Position numbers and translations under genes: made by a program. From the NCBI RefSeq assembly GCF_030315915.2, contig NZ_CP135990.1, forward strand, positions 620,001 to 684,000: a DNA stretch of 64,000 bases, read 5' to 3'. The notes under the pieces were generated by a model. It ran no database searches and was not told the DNA's origin. It saw only the letters and a program-made list of their open reading frames with translations. Below, one piece after another: positions 18,575 through 27,484 of this stretch (the first letter of the stretch is position 1; the number at the start of each line of letters is the position of its first letter). Source of the stretch: Providencia zhijiangensis. Lineage in GTDB: Bacteria; Pseudomonadota; Gammaproteobacteria; Enterobacterales; Enterobacteriaceae.

Positions 18575-19012
18575 ATGCATATCCACCTAAAGCCTATAGA
18601 TAAATCAAACTATGAATCTATTATCATGCTTGAAGTCACTGAAATCCAGGAAGATTTTGTTGCTTCTAATATGTTTTCTTTGGTAGAGGCGGCTTATGAT
18701 GAAACCCTTACCGTTCGAGGCATCTACAATGGAGATATACCTGTTGGCTTTTTAATGTGGAAAAAGGCCTCAGATCTTAAAACAGAGATTTGGCGTTTCA
18801 TGGTGGATAAATCACATCAGCAGCTTGGAATTGGGCGAAAGGCGTTAGAGTTAGCTTTAAATGAGATTAAACAAGATACATTGATAAATGAAATTGAAAT
18901 CTGTTATGACCCATTAAACCCTATAGCGAAACCTTTTTATGCTTCTTTTGGATTCAAAGAAATTGGATTAGATGACGAGGGAGAAGAAATGCTCGCTGTT
19001 ATTTTGTTTTAG
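18575..19012 (+). CDS. GNAT-family acetyltransferase, polyamine-acetyltransferase-like
   Basis: A 145-residue single-domain GNAT protein. The acetyl-CoA pyrophosphate-binding motif QQLGIGRKAL is visible, preceded by the beta strand TEIWRFMVDKSH and followed by AKPFYASFGFKE. The N-terminal layout (NYESIIMLEVTEIQEDFVASNMFSLVEA, split here only by memory of the family) resembles BltD/PaiA-type spermidine/spermine acetyltransferases. GGGAG 6 nt before ATG 18575 fixes the start. The IS element sits 51 nt upstream and may have replaced or altered its promoter. Confidence 0.82.
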   Translation: MHIHLKPIDKSNYESIIMLEVTEIQEDFVASNMFSLVEAAYDETLTVRGIYNGDIPVGFLMWKKASDLKTEIWRFMVDKSHQQLGIGRKALELALNEIKQDTLINEIEICYDPLNPIAKPFYASFGFKEIGLDDEGEEMLAVILF

Positions 19013-19143
19013 CTTTCTTTTTCTTGTTAGGCTGTACACAACATCACATCAATTGTTGGGCTGACAAAAAGCAACAACAGCCTGTGTCATTTCTCCTCAT
19101 GCCTCGACTGAGAGGGAGCTGAAGTAGCCTTCACGTTAATAAA

Positions 19144-19190
19144 TCAAACAGCGAAAAAGAAAAAGGCGTTTCAGTGTATGAAGCGCCTTT
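19144..19190 (+). repeat. Second copy of the gpmB terminator repeat
   Basis: It is identical to 16485-16525 except for a 6-nt GAAAAA insertion in the A-rich stretch. It lies just past the rob stop codon, where a gpmB/rob bidirectional terminator would be expected. The two copies bound the RidA-IS-GNAT block. Confidence 0.85.
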
Positions 19191-19214
19191 GTTTTGGGTA
19201 TTGGTTATGATTGT

Positions 19215-20117
19215 TTAGTTAGCTTCAGGCTTTTTGATTGGAACATAATAGCTGAATGCTTCAATATGAGTTCTTGGATCCGTATCCGTTATCTCATTGT
19301 GCGTTACATTCTTGATTTTGTAGTTTTCTACATCATAGCCTGGGCGGCGAGTGAGATTCAGTTTTGGCAAGTAGACCCCATAAACATGGTAAAGGAACTC
19401 TTGCATTCTTTCTCTCGTCGTTTCGCCACGATAATTAAATTTCACATATTCGCCTGCGGGGATCGTAACATGGCTATATTCGGTGTTACTAAAGCTCGCA
19501 TCTTCCGGTTTCACCGCGGTGGTGTAAAACACCGTTTGCTCATCATCTTTCTCGGCACTATGAATCGCATGATGCAAACCAAATACTTCGGAAGCCACTT
19601 TGGTGGTGTGTTCTAAATAATAGCGCCAGAAAGATTGACGCATTTGCGAGCAAGCGGTTGACCACTCTTCAAGCACATAGGAACAACTTTGCTCCAAACC
19701 AACCAATGGCTGCTCGACCATCGTGACAAATTCATAATCTAATGGAGAATGTTCATCTAATACAATCGGCGGGCAGATACCAGTCGCGCACCACTCTTCA
19801 GTGCGACGATAAAACGCCGGCGTCAGATTGAACTGCTTTTTAAAAGCGCGAGTGAAAGTTTGTTGTGAATCAAATCGATACTGTAATGCAATATCAAGAA
19901 TGGGACGGCTCGTTAAGCGCAGTGCAACCGCGGCACGAGATAGGCGTCTAGCGCGAATATAAGCACCAATTGCTTGGTCGGTCACATCCTTGAACATTCT
20001 CTGTAAATGCCACTTTGAATAACCCGCTCTTGCGGCAACATTATCTAATGATAATGGTTTATCAAGGTTATCATCTATCCAACGAAGAAGGTCGCGAATA
20101 ATATTTGTTTGATCCAT
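19215..20117 (-). CDS. rob: Right origin-binding protein Rob (AraC/XylS family)
   Basis: Rob activates mar/sox/rob regulon promoters and binds oriC in E. coli. The N-terminal dual helix-turn-helix domain is clear (NVAARAGYSKWHLQRMFKD and ALQYRFDSQQTFTRAFKKQF), and the C-terminal GyrI-like ligand domain follows (VEQPLVGLEQSC, IPAGEYVKFNYRG). Length 300 residues (E. coli 289). It is divergent from creA, as in E. coli. Confidence 0.94.
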   Translation of the reverse strand: MDQTNIIRDLLRWIDDNLDKPLSLDNVAARAGYSKWHLQRMFKDVTDQAIGAYIRARRLSRAAVALRLTSRPILDIALQYRFDSQQTFTRAFKKQFNLTPAFYRRTEEWCATGICPPIVLDEHSPLDYEFVTMVEQPLVGLEQSCSYVLEEWSTACSQMRQSFWRYYLEHTTKVASEVFGLHHAIHSAEKDDEQTVFYTTAVKPEDASFSNTEYSHVTIPAGEYVKFNYRGETTRERMQEFLYHVYGVYLPKLNLTRRPGYDVENYKIKNVTHNEITDTDPRTHIEAFSYYVPIKKPEAN

Positions 20118-20299
20118 GGATATCCCCAGGCAATACGACTCATAGAACCGATATGAGTAATCAATGAGTGGCTATTCTATAACAAGTTACCTTTTTCGTT
20201 TATAGTAAATGAGTTGTATTTAAGAATTAGTTAATAAACAGAATTATTGCCGTTTAGGTTATTTAAAATTCAGATGTTAAGCTGAAAAGGGAATACTGT

Positions 20300-20806
20300 A
20301 TGCGTTCTTCCAAATTTAAAAAAGGTATTGCGAAAGGTAATACGCTGAAAAACCTCATTTTAGGATCAATGTTGTCTACACTATCTTTTATGGCAGTCGC
20401 AGAAGAAATCGGCTCGGTGGATACGGTATTCAAGGTGCTTGGCCCTGACCATAAAATAGTCGTTGAAGCCTTTGATGACCCAGATGTGGACAATGTGACT
20501 TGCTACCTAAGCCGTTCAAAAACGGGCGGGATTAAAGGCGGGCTTGGATTAGCGGAAGATACCTCGGACGCGGCCATTTCCTGCCAACAAGTGGGTCCTA
20601 TTGAGTTAAATGACCGAGTGAAACGTAATCCGAAAAAAGGGCAGGTAGTTTTCCAAAAGAGAACGTCACTGGTATTTAAAAAGCTCCAAGTGGTTCGTTT
20701 TTACGATCCAAAACGTAACGCGCTCGTCTATTTGACCTATTCCGATAAGATGATCGACGGCTCGCCTAAAAATGCGATAAGCGCCGTGCCGATTATGCCG
20801 TGGTGA
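20300..20806 (+). CDS. creA: CreA family periplasmic protein
   Basis: From [20 protein letters not shown] onward the protein is nearly the same as E. coli CreA, including [20 protein letters not shown] and [12 protein letters not shown]. The N-terminus is a longer than usual export signal (residues about 17-36, [19 protein letters not shown]). The molecular function is not known. In E. coli creBCD follows; here it is absent and an Abi-type gene occupies the place. Confidence 0.93.
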   Translation: MRSSKFKKGIAKGNTLKNLILGSMLSTLSFMAVAEEIGSVDTVFKVLGPDHKIVVEAFDDPDVDNVTCYLSRSKTGGIKGGLGLAEDTSDAAISCQQVGPIELNDRVKRNPKKGQVVFQKRTSLVFKKLQVVRFYDPKRNALVYLTYSDKMIDGSPKNAISAVPIMPW

Positions 20807-20885
20807 TGAGATAAGATGCCAGTAACATGCTTTACTGGCATCTTATTTAAAACGGTTCATGCTGATAATTAGTTCTCTTTTATGA

Positions 20886-21842
20886 TTATGACCAGAAAGG
20901 ATCTGCATGCCATTTTTCTGGAAATCCTGCGCTACCTAAATAGCTTTTTACGCAGTGGTATTTTCCTATTAAGGTTGTTAAATCATCGTATAAATTAATA
21001 TCTTGTATATCTAAGGATAATAATATTCTGTGAGTCATTGCAAGTGAGGTATAGATGCGATTGTTATTCGTTGGTGAGGTATTAAGTAATGGAATGATAC
21101 TTGAAGGTGCCCGTAAGTTTGCGTTCCATAATCGGCTATGGTGAGCACAACGATTTCTTATATCTCTAAGTGTTTTAGCCCAAGAGCAAAGGATTTTAAA
21201 ACTAGGGGCTCCAAATTCTAATGCCATTGAATCTAATGGAGCACCAGAGCGTTGGTTGATAATCGGTGTGTTTAAGTTATCGTATATCTTTAATATTGTT
21301 CCAATACTGAGAAACTCACAGGCTATCCAAAATGGCGGTAAAAATTTAAAGTTATCATGGGTAGTATTGTAGTACTTTGATTTATAGTGAGAGGCATACT
21401 CTTCTTTTGTATTTGAAAATTCATTACTTATTTTGTTACGAATAGAGTCAATAGAGTAGGTATTATTATTTTTTATATTGAACCATTGATTATCAAGATA
21501 CCAAAAAGGGGTACCACTAATAGAGGACATGACCTGATCTAAGCGGCTTCTTAATTTTATTTCAATTCTCGCAATAGCCTTGAAAAGAATAAATCTAATT
21601 TGTTCATCAAATCGATATATATCAACAGCATCTTCAAAATACTCACCTGGCCTATAGTTTTTCCCTATAGGGCAATTAGGATCTAACAAAGGGTGAAGGT
21701 AAATTTTAAAGTGGTAGTAGTTTATTTGAGATAATATTTTCTCTGCGATATTTTCATCAATAAAACTAAGCTGCTTTGTTTTTAGATCTGAAATGATGTC
21801 CGAAGGTGTTTTATACGGCTTTATATAAGGGGTATAAGGCAT
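20886..21842 (-). CDS. Abi_2-family (AbiD/AbiF-like) HEPN protein, putative phage-defence toxin
   Basis: A 318-residue protein of the Abi_2 type: opening with YIKPYKTPSDIISDLK, then ILSQINYYHFKIYLHPL, DAVDIYRFDEQIRFILFKAI and FLPPFWIACEFLSIGTI, and ending with the conserved RNRCAHHSRLWN block. R229-x4-H234 in that block fits the R-x(4-6)-H motif of HEPN ribonucleases. Family members cause abortive infection, probably by RNA cleavage. The start codon has only a poor Shine-Dalgarno. A strong promoter and a terminator-like hairpin lie upstream on the same strand, ending 32 nt before the ATG, so expression may depend on read-through or on a small RNA. It occupies the creBCD position, suggesting horizontal gain. 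Confidence 0.85.
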   Translation of the reverse strand: MPYTPYIKPYKTPSDIISDLKTKQLSFIDENIAEKILSQINYYHFKIYLHPLLDPNCPIGKNYRPGEYFEDAVDIYRFDEQIRFILFKAIARIEIKLRSRLDQVMSSISGTPFWYLDNQWFNIKNNNTYSIDSIRNKISNEFSNTKEEYASHYKSKYYNTTHDNFKFLPPFWIACEFLSIGTILKIYDNLNTPIINQRSGAPLDSMALEFGAPSFKILCSWAKTLRDIRNRCAHHSRLWNANLRAPSSIIPLLNTSPTNNNRIYTSLAMTHRILLSLDIQDINLYDDLTTLIGKYHCVKSYLGSAGFPEKWHADPFWS

Positions 21843-21874
21843 ATTCTTGCGGTTCCATCGCGATTTTTATTAAT

Positions 21875-21940
21875 AAAAAAGCTCATTACATTCCTAAAAA
21901 ACGTATGAACGTTATGAAAGGAGCATAATGAGCGTTGTTA
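21875..21940 (-). ncRNA. Candidate short structured RNA with terminator, upstream of the Abi gene
   Basis: From a predicted start near 21940 the minus strand runs into a long hairpin (21933-21881): outer stem GCTCATTA / TAATGAGC, then TGC/ATG with wobble pairs, then TCCT / AGGA. It is followed by six U residues (21880-21875). This gives a terminated RNA of about 66 nt, or a leader hairpin controlling read-through into the Abi gene. Existence of the RNA is inferred from promoter plus terminator shape. Confidence 0.45.
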
Positions 21941-21946
21941 GCCTCA

Positions 21947-21974
21947 ATTATGCTTATCTATTTTTTTGTGTCAA
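21947..21974 (-). promoter_or_regulatory. Strong sigma-70-like promoter ahead of the Abi gene
   Basis: On the minus strand a perfect -35 TTGACA (21974-21969) is followed after 16 nt by CATAAT (21952-21947), 5 of 6 to consensus. It points toward the hairpin and the Abi gene. Confidence 0.65.
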
Positions 21975-22052
21975 TATTTTTTCTTATTACTAGATTGAGC
22001 TTTAAATTGTTTTATTAAAATTAACAAAAACAATTAATTGCTTTATTGAAAC

Positions 22053-22073
22053 AAAAAAACCGGCTTGCGCCGG
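22053..22073 (-). terminator. arcA terminator
   Basis: Stem CCGGC-TTGC-GCCGG with a run of seven U residues on the minus strand, 23 nt after the arcA stop. On the plus strand it is also followed by T residues. Confidence 0.85.
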
Positions 22074-22095
22074 CTTTTTATTAATCAGAACAAAA

Positions 22096-22812
22096 TCACT
22101 CGTCTAAATCACCGCAGAAACGGTAGCCTTCACCGTGGATGGTAGCAATGATTTCCGGGGTATCTGGTGTCGACTCGAAGTGTTTACGAATGCGACGGAT
22201 AGTCACATCGACTGTTCTGTCATGAGGTTTTAACTCACGACCAGTCATTTTCTTCAGTAAGTCTGCACGAGTTTGGATTTTGCCTGGGTTTTCACAGAAG
22301 TGAAGCATTGCACGGAATTCACTACGTGGTAATTTGTAGTGCTCACCAGCAGGGCTCACTAATGAACGGCTATTAATGTCTAATTCCCAGCCATTGAACT
22401 TATAGCTCTCAACCAGACGGCGTTCTTCTGTACCACCCGCTAAATTCATAGTACGGGACAGTAAGTTACGTGCACGGATAGTCAATTCGCGTGGGTTGAA
22501 TGGTTTGGTGATATAGTCATCAGCACCGATTTCAAGACCAAGAATCTTATCAACTTCGTTATCACGACCAGTTAAGAACATTAATGCGATACTTTCTTGC
22601 TCACGTAATTCACGAGCCAGCAGTAAGCCGTTTTTGCCTGGTAAGTTAATATCCATGATCACTAAGTTGATGTCATGTTCCGAAAGAACATTGTTCATCT
22701 CTTCACCATCGGTGGCTTCGTGAACAACATAACCTTCCGCTTCAAAGATACTTTTCAGCGTATTACGTGTGACAATCTCGTCTTCAACGATCAAAATGTG
22801 TGGGGTCTGCAT
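22096..22812 (-). CDS. arcA: Aerobic respiration control response regulator ArcA
   Basis: ArcA is the OmpR-type response regulator of the ArcAB system that represses aerobic genes when oxygen is low. The receiver domain shows the acidic pair in ILIVEDE, phospho-acceptor Asp54 in IMDINLPG and Lys in [11 protein letters not shown]. The winged-helix domain ends [17 protein letters not shown] and HGEGYRFCG. Length 238 residues, as in E. coli. A perfect FNR box lies about 260 nt upstream. No adjacent sensor kinase, as expected (arcB is elsewhere). Confidence 0.96.
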   Translation of the reverse strand: MQTPHILIVEDEIVTRNTLKSIFEAEGYVVHEATDGEEMNNVLSEHDINLVIMDINLPGKNGLLLARELREQESIALMFLTGRDNEVDKILGLEIGADDYITKPFNPRELTIRARNLLSRTMNLAGGTEERRLVESYKFNGWELDINSRSLVSPAGEHYKLPRSEFRAMLHFCENPGKIQTRADLLKKMTGRELKPHDRTVDVTIRRIRKHFESTPDTPEIIATIHGEGYRFCGDLDE

Positions 22813-23070
22813 ATTTGCTACCTAAAGTATTAAAATAAAAATACTGAACCCATAGGCCGTTTCCAGTTAGGTGGTTGTTGGTATGGTTATCTGGAAAAAC
22901 ACGTCTATGAGTATAAATTTGTCTTTACATTTTTCAGTGACTTAACGTTGCCTATCCATTAGGCTGAAGGTCATAAAACTCACCAAAACTTAAGCACTTT
23001 CCCAATATTGGGCTGTTAACAGCAATATAACAGCTAATACTGCATTTACCACCTAAAAAACTAACTTTTG

Positions 23071-23084
23071 TTGATACATATCAA
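23071..23084. promoter_or_regulatory. FNR box upstream of arcA
   Basis: TTGATACATATCAA is a perfect match to the FNR consensus TTGATNNNNATCAA, about 260 nt before the arcA start. FNR activation of arcA in anaerobiosis is known in E. coli. Confidence 0.7.
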
Positions 23085-23193
23085 AATCAATTGTAGCACG
23101 TTAACAATGATTGTTAGGTAGATAATTATACCAAAATTATTTGTTATAGAGATATCGAATAGACGATAAAAATAAGAGAAAAAAGGAGAGATA

Positions 23194-23241
23194 ATGCACG
23201 TTTTTCATTGTGATACCGTAAAGAAAGGTAGATGTGAATAG
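23194..23241 (+). CDS. Candidate 15-residue small ORF
   Basis: ATG at 23194 follows AAGGAGAG with a 5-nt gap, a much stronger ribosome binding site than most in the window. It encodes MHVFHCDTVKKGRCE and then TAG. There is no homologue I recognise. It could be a leader peptide or chance. Confidence 0.25.
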   Translation: MHVFHCDTVKKGRCE

Positions 23242-23862
23242 GGATCAAGATATTTGGATTTAACTTAAGCTAAGTCACGTAAGTGGTTTTTGCGTCTCCA
23301 GAACACCTTAAAATTGTCAGAGAGTAAAATTTCGTTTAGCACATCAAAATCGCGTAAAAAAAGTATTTTTGGTTTTTTATAAGAAAAACTAGGTGATTAC
23401 ACTTACTCGCTTTGCGTGAATCTATTTTGTTTTACAAAAAAATAACAAGACTCCTCAGAAATATCTGAATTAATATTTGCATGCTTATAATTAACGAGAT
23501 GGCTATTCAGTTTATTATGTGCAATTTTGATCTGAAACTAAGTAGGATTTTTTAAGGTTGGCGCGAATATTGATCAAGATTAATGAAAGAGAGATAGATA
23601 GGACAGCAATGGCAATTTATTTCAAATTTACAGCTGAAAAATACGGTTAAAATATCACCATCAAATTTGAGATTTGATTGTTTTTTATGCAGATAGTGTG
23701 GTTGTTTTTTAAATAAAATTAAAATCTATTAATTTTAGAATGAATGAATTTTACAACTAGAATTTCAAGGCTGGCTCTCTTTTTATGAAGATATTTTTGA
23801 CGAATGTAGTGGATCTCTGAGCTGAATTGCCGCTTATTTTGGGGGCATAAATGCAAATAAAT

Positions 23863-23891
23863 TTGACATTATTGTGTGATTACTTTAACCG
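23863..23891 (+). promoter_or_regulatory. Probable thr operon promoter
   Basis: Perfect -35 TTGACA (23863-23868), 17-nt spacer and a weak -10 TAACCG (23886-23891), placing a start about 40 nt before the leader peptide. Confidence 0.5.
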
Positions 23892-23935
23892 TATAGGGAG
23901 AAACCTAAATGTTCCCTACGAGATAAACAAATTTT

Positions 23936-24004
23936 ATGCGTAACATCAGCCTGGCTACGATTATTACCACCACCACCGTGACCACAGGAAACGGGGCGGG
24001 CTGA
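23936..24004 (+). CDS. thrL: thr operon leader peptide
   Basis: A 22-residue leader rich in the regulatory amino acids: seven Thr (four in a row) and three Ile, ending TTGNGAG exactly as in E. coli ThrL. Ribosome stalling at Thr/Ile codons when those tRNAs are uncharged prevents formation of the downstream terminator and allows thrABC transcription. Confidence 0.9.
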   Translation: MRNISLATIITTTTVTTGNGAG

Positions 24005-24025
24005 CGCATCCAAAAAATAAAAATG

Positions 24026-24063
24026 AAAAAGCCCGCATCCTAAAAAGATGTGGGCTTTTTTTT
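24026..24063 (+). terminator. thr attenuator terminator
   Basis: Stem AAAAAGCCCGCATC / GATGTGGGCTTTTT with a CTAAAAA loop and a run of U residues, between thrL and thrA. It is the attenuation terminator that the leader controls. Confidence 0.92.
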
Positions 24064-24088
24064 GGCGCTAATTCAGGAGAGAAATACC

Positions 24089-26548
24089 ATGCGTGTGCTT
24101 AAATTTGGCGGTACTTCAGTCGCAAATGACGAACGGGTACTTAATGTTGCTGATATCGCGGAAAGCAAGTTGGCAGATGGGCAAGTTGCGTTGGTGCTAT
24201 CTGCACCGGCGAAAATCACTAACCATTTGGTGGCGATGATTGAAAAAACGGCAGCAGGTCAGGATGTCATCACGCATGTGAGTGATGCAGAAATGATTTT
24301 TGCTAATCTCTTAAAGGGATTGAAAGAAAAGCAGCCCGGCTTTGAATATGACAAACTGAAAAAGCTGACTGAACACGAATTCGCGCAAATCAAACAAGTA
24401 CTGCATGGTATTACTCTTCTAGGACAATGTCCTGATAGCATCAACGCCTCTATTATCTGCCGTGGTGAGAAGCTCTCTATCGCCATCATGGAATCTGTAT
24501 TAAAAGCTCGCGGTCATAAAGTCACGGTGATTGATCCGGTGAAAAGCTTGCTGGCCAAAGGTCACTATCTTGAATCCACCGTCGATATCAATGAGTCTAC
24601 TAAACGCATTGCGGAGCTGAACATTCCTAAAGACCATTTCGTATTGATGGCGGGCTTTACAGCTGGAAATGAGAAGGGTGAGCTGGTGGTGCTAGGCCGT
24701 AATGGTTCCGACTACTCGGCTGCGGTATTAGCGGCATGTTTACGTGCAGATTGTTGTGAAATTTGGACAGATGTTGATGGGGTTTATACTTGTGACCCGC
24801 GTTTAGTGCCTGATGCCCGTTTACTCAAAGGGATGTCATACCAAGAAGCGATGGAGCTTTCCTATTTTGGCGCGAAAGTTCTGCACCCTCGAACTATCGC
24901 CCCAATTGCACAATTCCAAATTCCTTGCCTGATCAAAAACACCACTAACCCAAGTGCGCCGGGTACGCTGATTGGTGATGGTCAAACGGATGCTAGCACG
25001 CCAGTGAAAGGGATCACTAACCTGAATAATATGGCGATGATCAACGTCTCAGGTCCGGGTATGAAAGGCATGGTCGGTATGGCCGCGCGTATTTTCTCGG
25101 TCATGTCCCGTAAAGGGATCTCTGTGGTGCTGATCACGCAATCATCGTCGGAGTACAGTATCAGCTTCTGTGTGCCGCAAAATGAGCTACAGCGTGCTCG
25201 CGGGGCATTAGAAGAAGAGTTTTATTTAGAGCTTAAAGATGGGGTATTAGACCCGTTAGATGTGATGGAGCAACTGGCTATCATCTCCGTTGTTGGGGAT
25301 GGTATGCGTACATTAAAAGGCATCTCCGCACGTTTCTTCTCAGCATTAACTCGCGGCAATATCAACATCGTTGCTATCGCACAGGGCTCGTCTGAGCGTT
25401 CAATTTCTGCGGTGATCGCCAATGAGTCAGCCACTTCAGCGGTGCGTTTATGTCACCAAATGCTGTTTAATGCAGAGCAAGTGATTGAAGCCTTTATAGT
25501 CGGTGTAGGCGGTGTAGGTAATGCGTTGATCGAACAGATCCATCGCCAACAACAATGGCTGAAACAAAAACATATTGATCTACGTGTCTGTGGGATCGCT
25601 AACTCAAGAGCGATGCTGATCAATATGCAAGGCATTGATTTAGATAATTGGAAAACAGAATTAGCCGACGCCAAAGATGCGTTTAGCCTCAGTCGCCTGA
25701 TCCGTTTAGAACGTGAATATCACTTTTTAAACCCAGTGATCATCGACTGTACGTCTAACCAAGAGATTGCTGAGCAATATGCTAGCTTCTTAAAAGACGG
25801 CTTTAACGTTGTTACGCCGAACAAAAAAGCCAACACATTGTCGATGGATTATTATCATCAACTTCGTGCCGCGGCTGAAAGTTCGAAACGTAAATTCCTT
25901 TATGATACCAACGTAGGGGCGGGTTTACCGGTTATCGAAAACCTACAAAACTTACTGAACGCTGGGGACGAATTAGTTCATTTCAGTGGAATTTTGTCAG
26001 GCTCCTTGTCATTTATTTTCGGTAAATTGGATGAAGGAATGTCCTTATCAGAAGCGACAACGTTAGCGAAGGAAAAAGGCTTCACAGAGCCAGACCCACG
26101 CGACGACTTATCCGGTATGGATGTGGCGCGTAAGTTACTGATTTTAGCTCGTGAGGCGGGTTATGAATTAGAACTTAGCGACATCAATATTGAATCTGTA
26201 CTTCCTGCTGATTTCGACAGTTCAGGCAGTGTTGCCGAGTTTATGGCGCGTTTACCACAACTTGATGCCCAGTTTGCTGCGCGGATAAAAGCGGCAGAAG
26301 CAGAAGAAAAAGTGTTACGCTATGTGGGTCTTATTGAAGAAGGTCGCTGTCAGGTGAAAATGGTTGCTGTTGACGGAAATGACCCACTGTTTAAAGTAAA
26401 AAATGGCGAAAACGCACTGGCATTCTACACGCGCTACTATCAACCAATTCCTTTAGTTCTCAGAGGTTACGGTGCTGGTAATGATGTAACTGCGGCGGGT
26501 GTATTTGCGGATATGCTGCGTACCCTATCATGGAAATTGGGAGTTTAA
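24089..26548 (+). CDS. thrA: Bifunctional aspartokinase I / homoserine dehydrogenase I
   Basis: It catalyses the first and third steps of threonine biosynthesis from aspartate. The kinase domain starts at [11 protein letters not shown] (residues 3-13) with [16 protein letters not shown]; two ACT-type regulatory segments lie at about 315-460; the homoserine dehydrogenase domain follows with NAD(P)-binding [13 protein letters not shown] and [21 protein letters not shown]. Length 819 residues (E. coli 820). ATG 24089 has AGGAGA 8 nt upstream; the longer frame into the attenuator is rejected. First gene of thrABC. Confidence 0.97.
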   Translation: MRVLKFGGTSVANDERVLNVADIAESKLADGQVALVLSAPAKITNHLVAMIEKTAAGQDVITHVSDAEMIFANLLKGLKEKQPGFEYDKLKKLTEHEFAQIKQVLHGITLLGQCPDSINASIICRGEKLSIAIMESVLKARGHKVTVIDPVKSLLAKGHYLESTVDINESTKRIAELNIPKDHFVLMAGFTAGNEKGELVVLGRNGSDYSAAVLAACLRADCCEIWTDVDGVYTCDPRLVPDARLLKGMSYQEAMELSYFGAKVLHPRTIAPIAQFQIPCLIKNTTNPSAPGTLIGDGQTDASTPVKGITNLNNMAMINVSGPGMKGMVGMAARIFSVMSRKGISVVLITQSSSEYSISFCVPQNELQRARGALEEEFYLELKDGVLDPLDVMEQLAIISVVGDGMRTLKGISARFFSALTRGNINIVAIAQGSSERSISAVIANESATSAVRLCHQMLFNAEQVIEAFIVGVGGVGNALIEQIHRQQQWLKQKHIDLRVCGIANSRAMLINMQGIDLDNWKTELADAKDAFSLSRLIRLEREYHFLNPVIIDCTSNQEIAEQYASFLKDGFNVVTPNKKANTLSMDYYHQLRAAAESSKRKFLYDTNVGAGLPVIENLQNLLNAGDELVHFSGILSGSLSFIFGKLDEGMSLSEATTLAKEKGFTEPDPRDDLSGMDVARKLLILAREAGYELELSDINIESVLPADFDSSGSVAEFMARLPQLDAQFAARIKAAEAEEKVLRYVGLIEEGRCQVKMVAVDGNDPLFKVKNGENALAFYTRYYQPIPLVLRGYGAGNDVTAAGVFADMLRTLSWKLGV

Positions 26549-26551
26549 GAA

Positions 26552-27481
26552 GTGATCAAAGTTTATGCACCCGCTTCAATTGGTAATGTGAGCGTTGGAT
26601 TTGATGTGCTAGGCGCAGCAGTCTCTCCGGTTGATGGTTCACTGCTTGGTGACTGTGTCAGTATTGAAGCGGCAGAGACATTTTCATTAGAAAACCAAGG
26701 TCGATTTGTTTCTAAGCTACCGAAAAAAATGGAACACAACATTGTTTACCAATGCTGGGAACTGTTTTGCGAGCGTCTGGGTAAAAAACTGAACGTGGCG
26801 ATGACCCTTGAAAAGAATATGCCAATTGGTTCGGGTTTAGGTTCAAGTGCTTGCTCCGTTGTCGCTGCGCTGATGGCGCTGAATGAGTTTGCGGATAAGC
26901 CATTTGACCAAACCGCACTGCTTGGCATGATGGGCGAGCTGGAAGGGCGTATTTCAGGCAGCATTCACTATGATAACGTCGCGCCTTGCTATTTGGGTGG
27001 TTTACAGTTGATCATCGAGCAAAATGGCATTATTTCTCAGCCTGTCCCTGCGTTTGAAAATTGGTATTGGGTGATGGCCTATCCGGGGATTAAAGTTTCC
27101 ACCGCGGAAGCGCGAGCCATTTTACCCGATAGCTATTCTCGTCATGACATTGTGAATCACGGACGCTATTTATCGGGCTTTATCCATGCATGCCATACTA
27201 ACCAGTCAACGCTCGCTGTCACGATGATCAAAGACGTCGTGGCAGAGCCATACCGTACTCAGTTGCTGCCGGGTTTTGCGAAGGCGCGTGAACATGCGAA
27301 GCAAATTGGTGCGCTGGCATGTGGCATTTCGGGGTCAGGACCAACAATTTTTACCATTTGCGATGATAAAAGAATTGCAGAAGAAATGGTGCAGTACCTA
27401 CAACAACATTACATTCAAAATGATGAAGGCTTTGTGCATATCTGTCGTTTAGATATGGCGGGTGCAAGGACAATAGGGTAA
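26552..27481 (+). CDS. thrB: Homoserine kinase
   Basis: ThrB phosphorylates homoserine to O-phosphohomoserine. This GHMP kinase shows the ATP-binding motif [17 protein letters not shown] (about residues 91-107) and the C-terminal [13 protein letters not shown]. It starts at GTG 26552, 3 nt after the thrA stop, and the N-terminus [20 protein letters not shown] aligns with the E. coli start. 309 residues (E. coli 310). Confidence 0.96.
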   Translation: MIKVYAPASIGNVSVGFDVLGAAVSPVDGSLLGDCVSIEAAETFSLENQGRFVSKLPKKMEHNIVYQCWELFCERLGKKLNVAMTLEKNMPIGSGLGSSACSVVAALMALNEFADKPFDQTALLGMMGELEGRISGSIHYDNVAPCYLGGLQLIIEQNGIISQPVPAFENWYWVMAYPGIKVSTAEARAILPDSYSRHDIVNHGRYLSGFIHACHTNQSTLAVTMIKDVVAEPYRTQLLPGFAKAREHAKQIGALACGISGSGPTIFTICDDKRIAEEMVQYLQQHYIQNDEGFVHICRLDMAGARTIG

Positions 27482-27484
27482 ACG

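Larger units (their letters stand above)
22813..23862. other. Long AT-rich intergenic region between arcA and the thr operon
   Basis: About 1.05 kb with no long ORF. It contains an FNR box (23071-23084) and one very short ORF with a strong ribosome binding site (23194-23241); otherwise I see long A/T runs and no clear gene. E. coli has yjjY and a methyltransferase gene here; neither was found. Confidence 0.6.
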
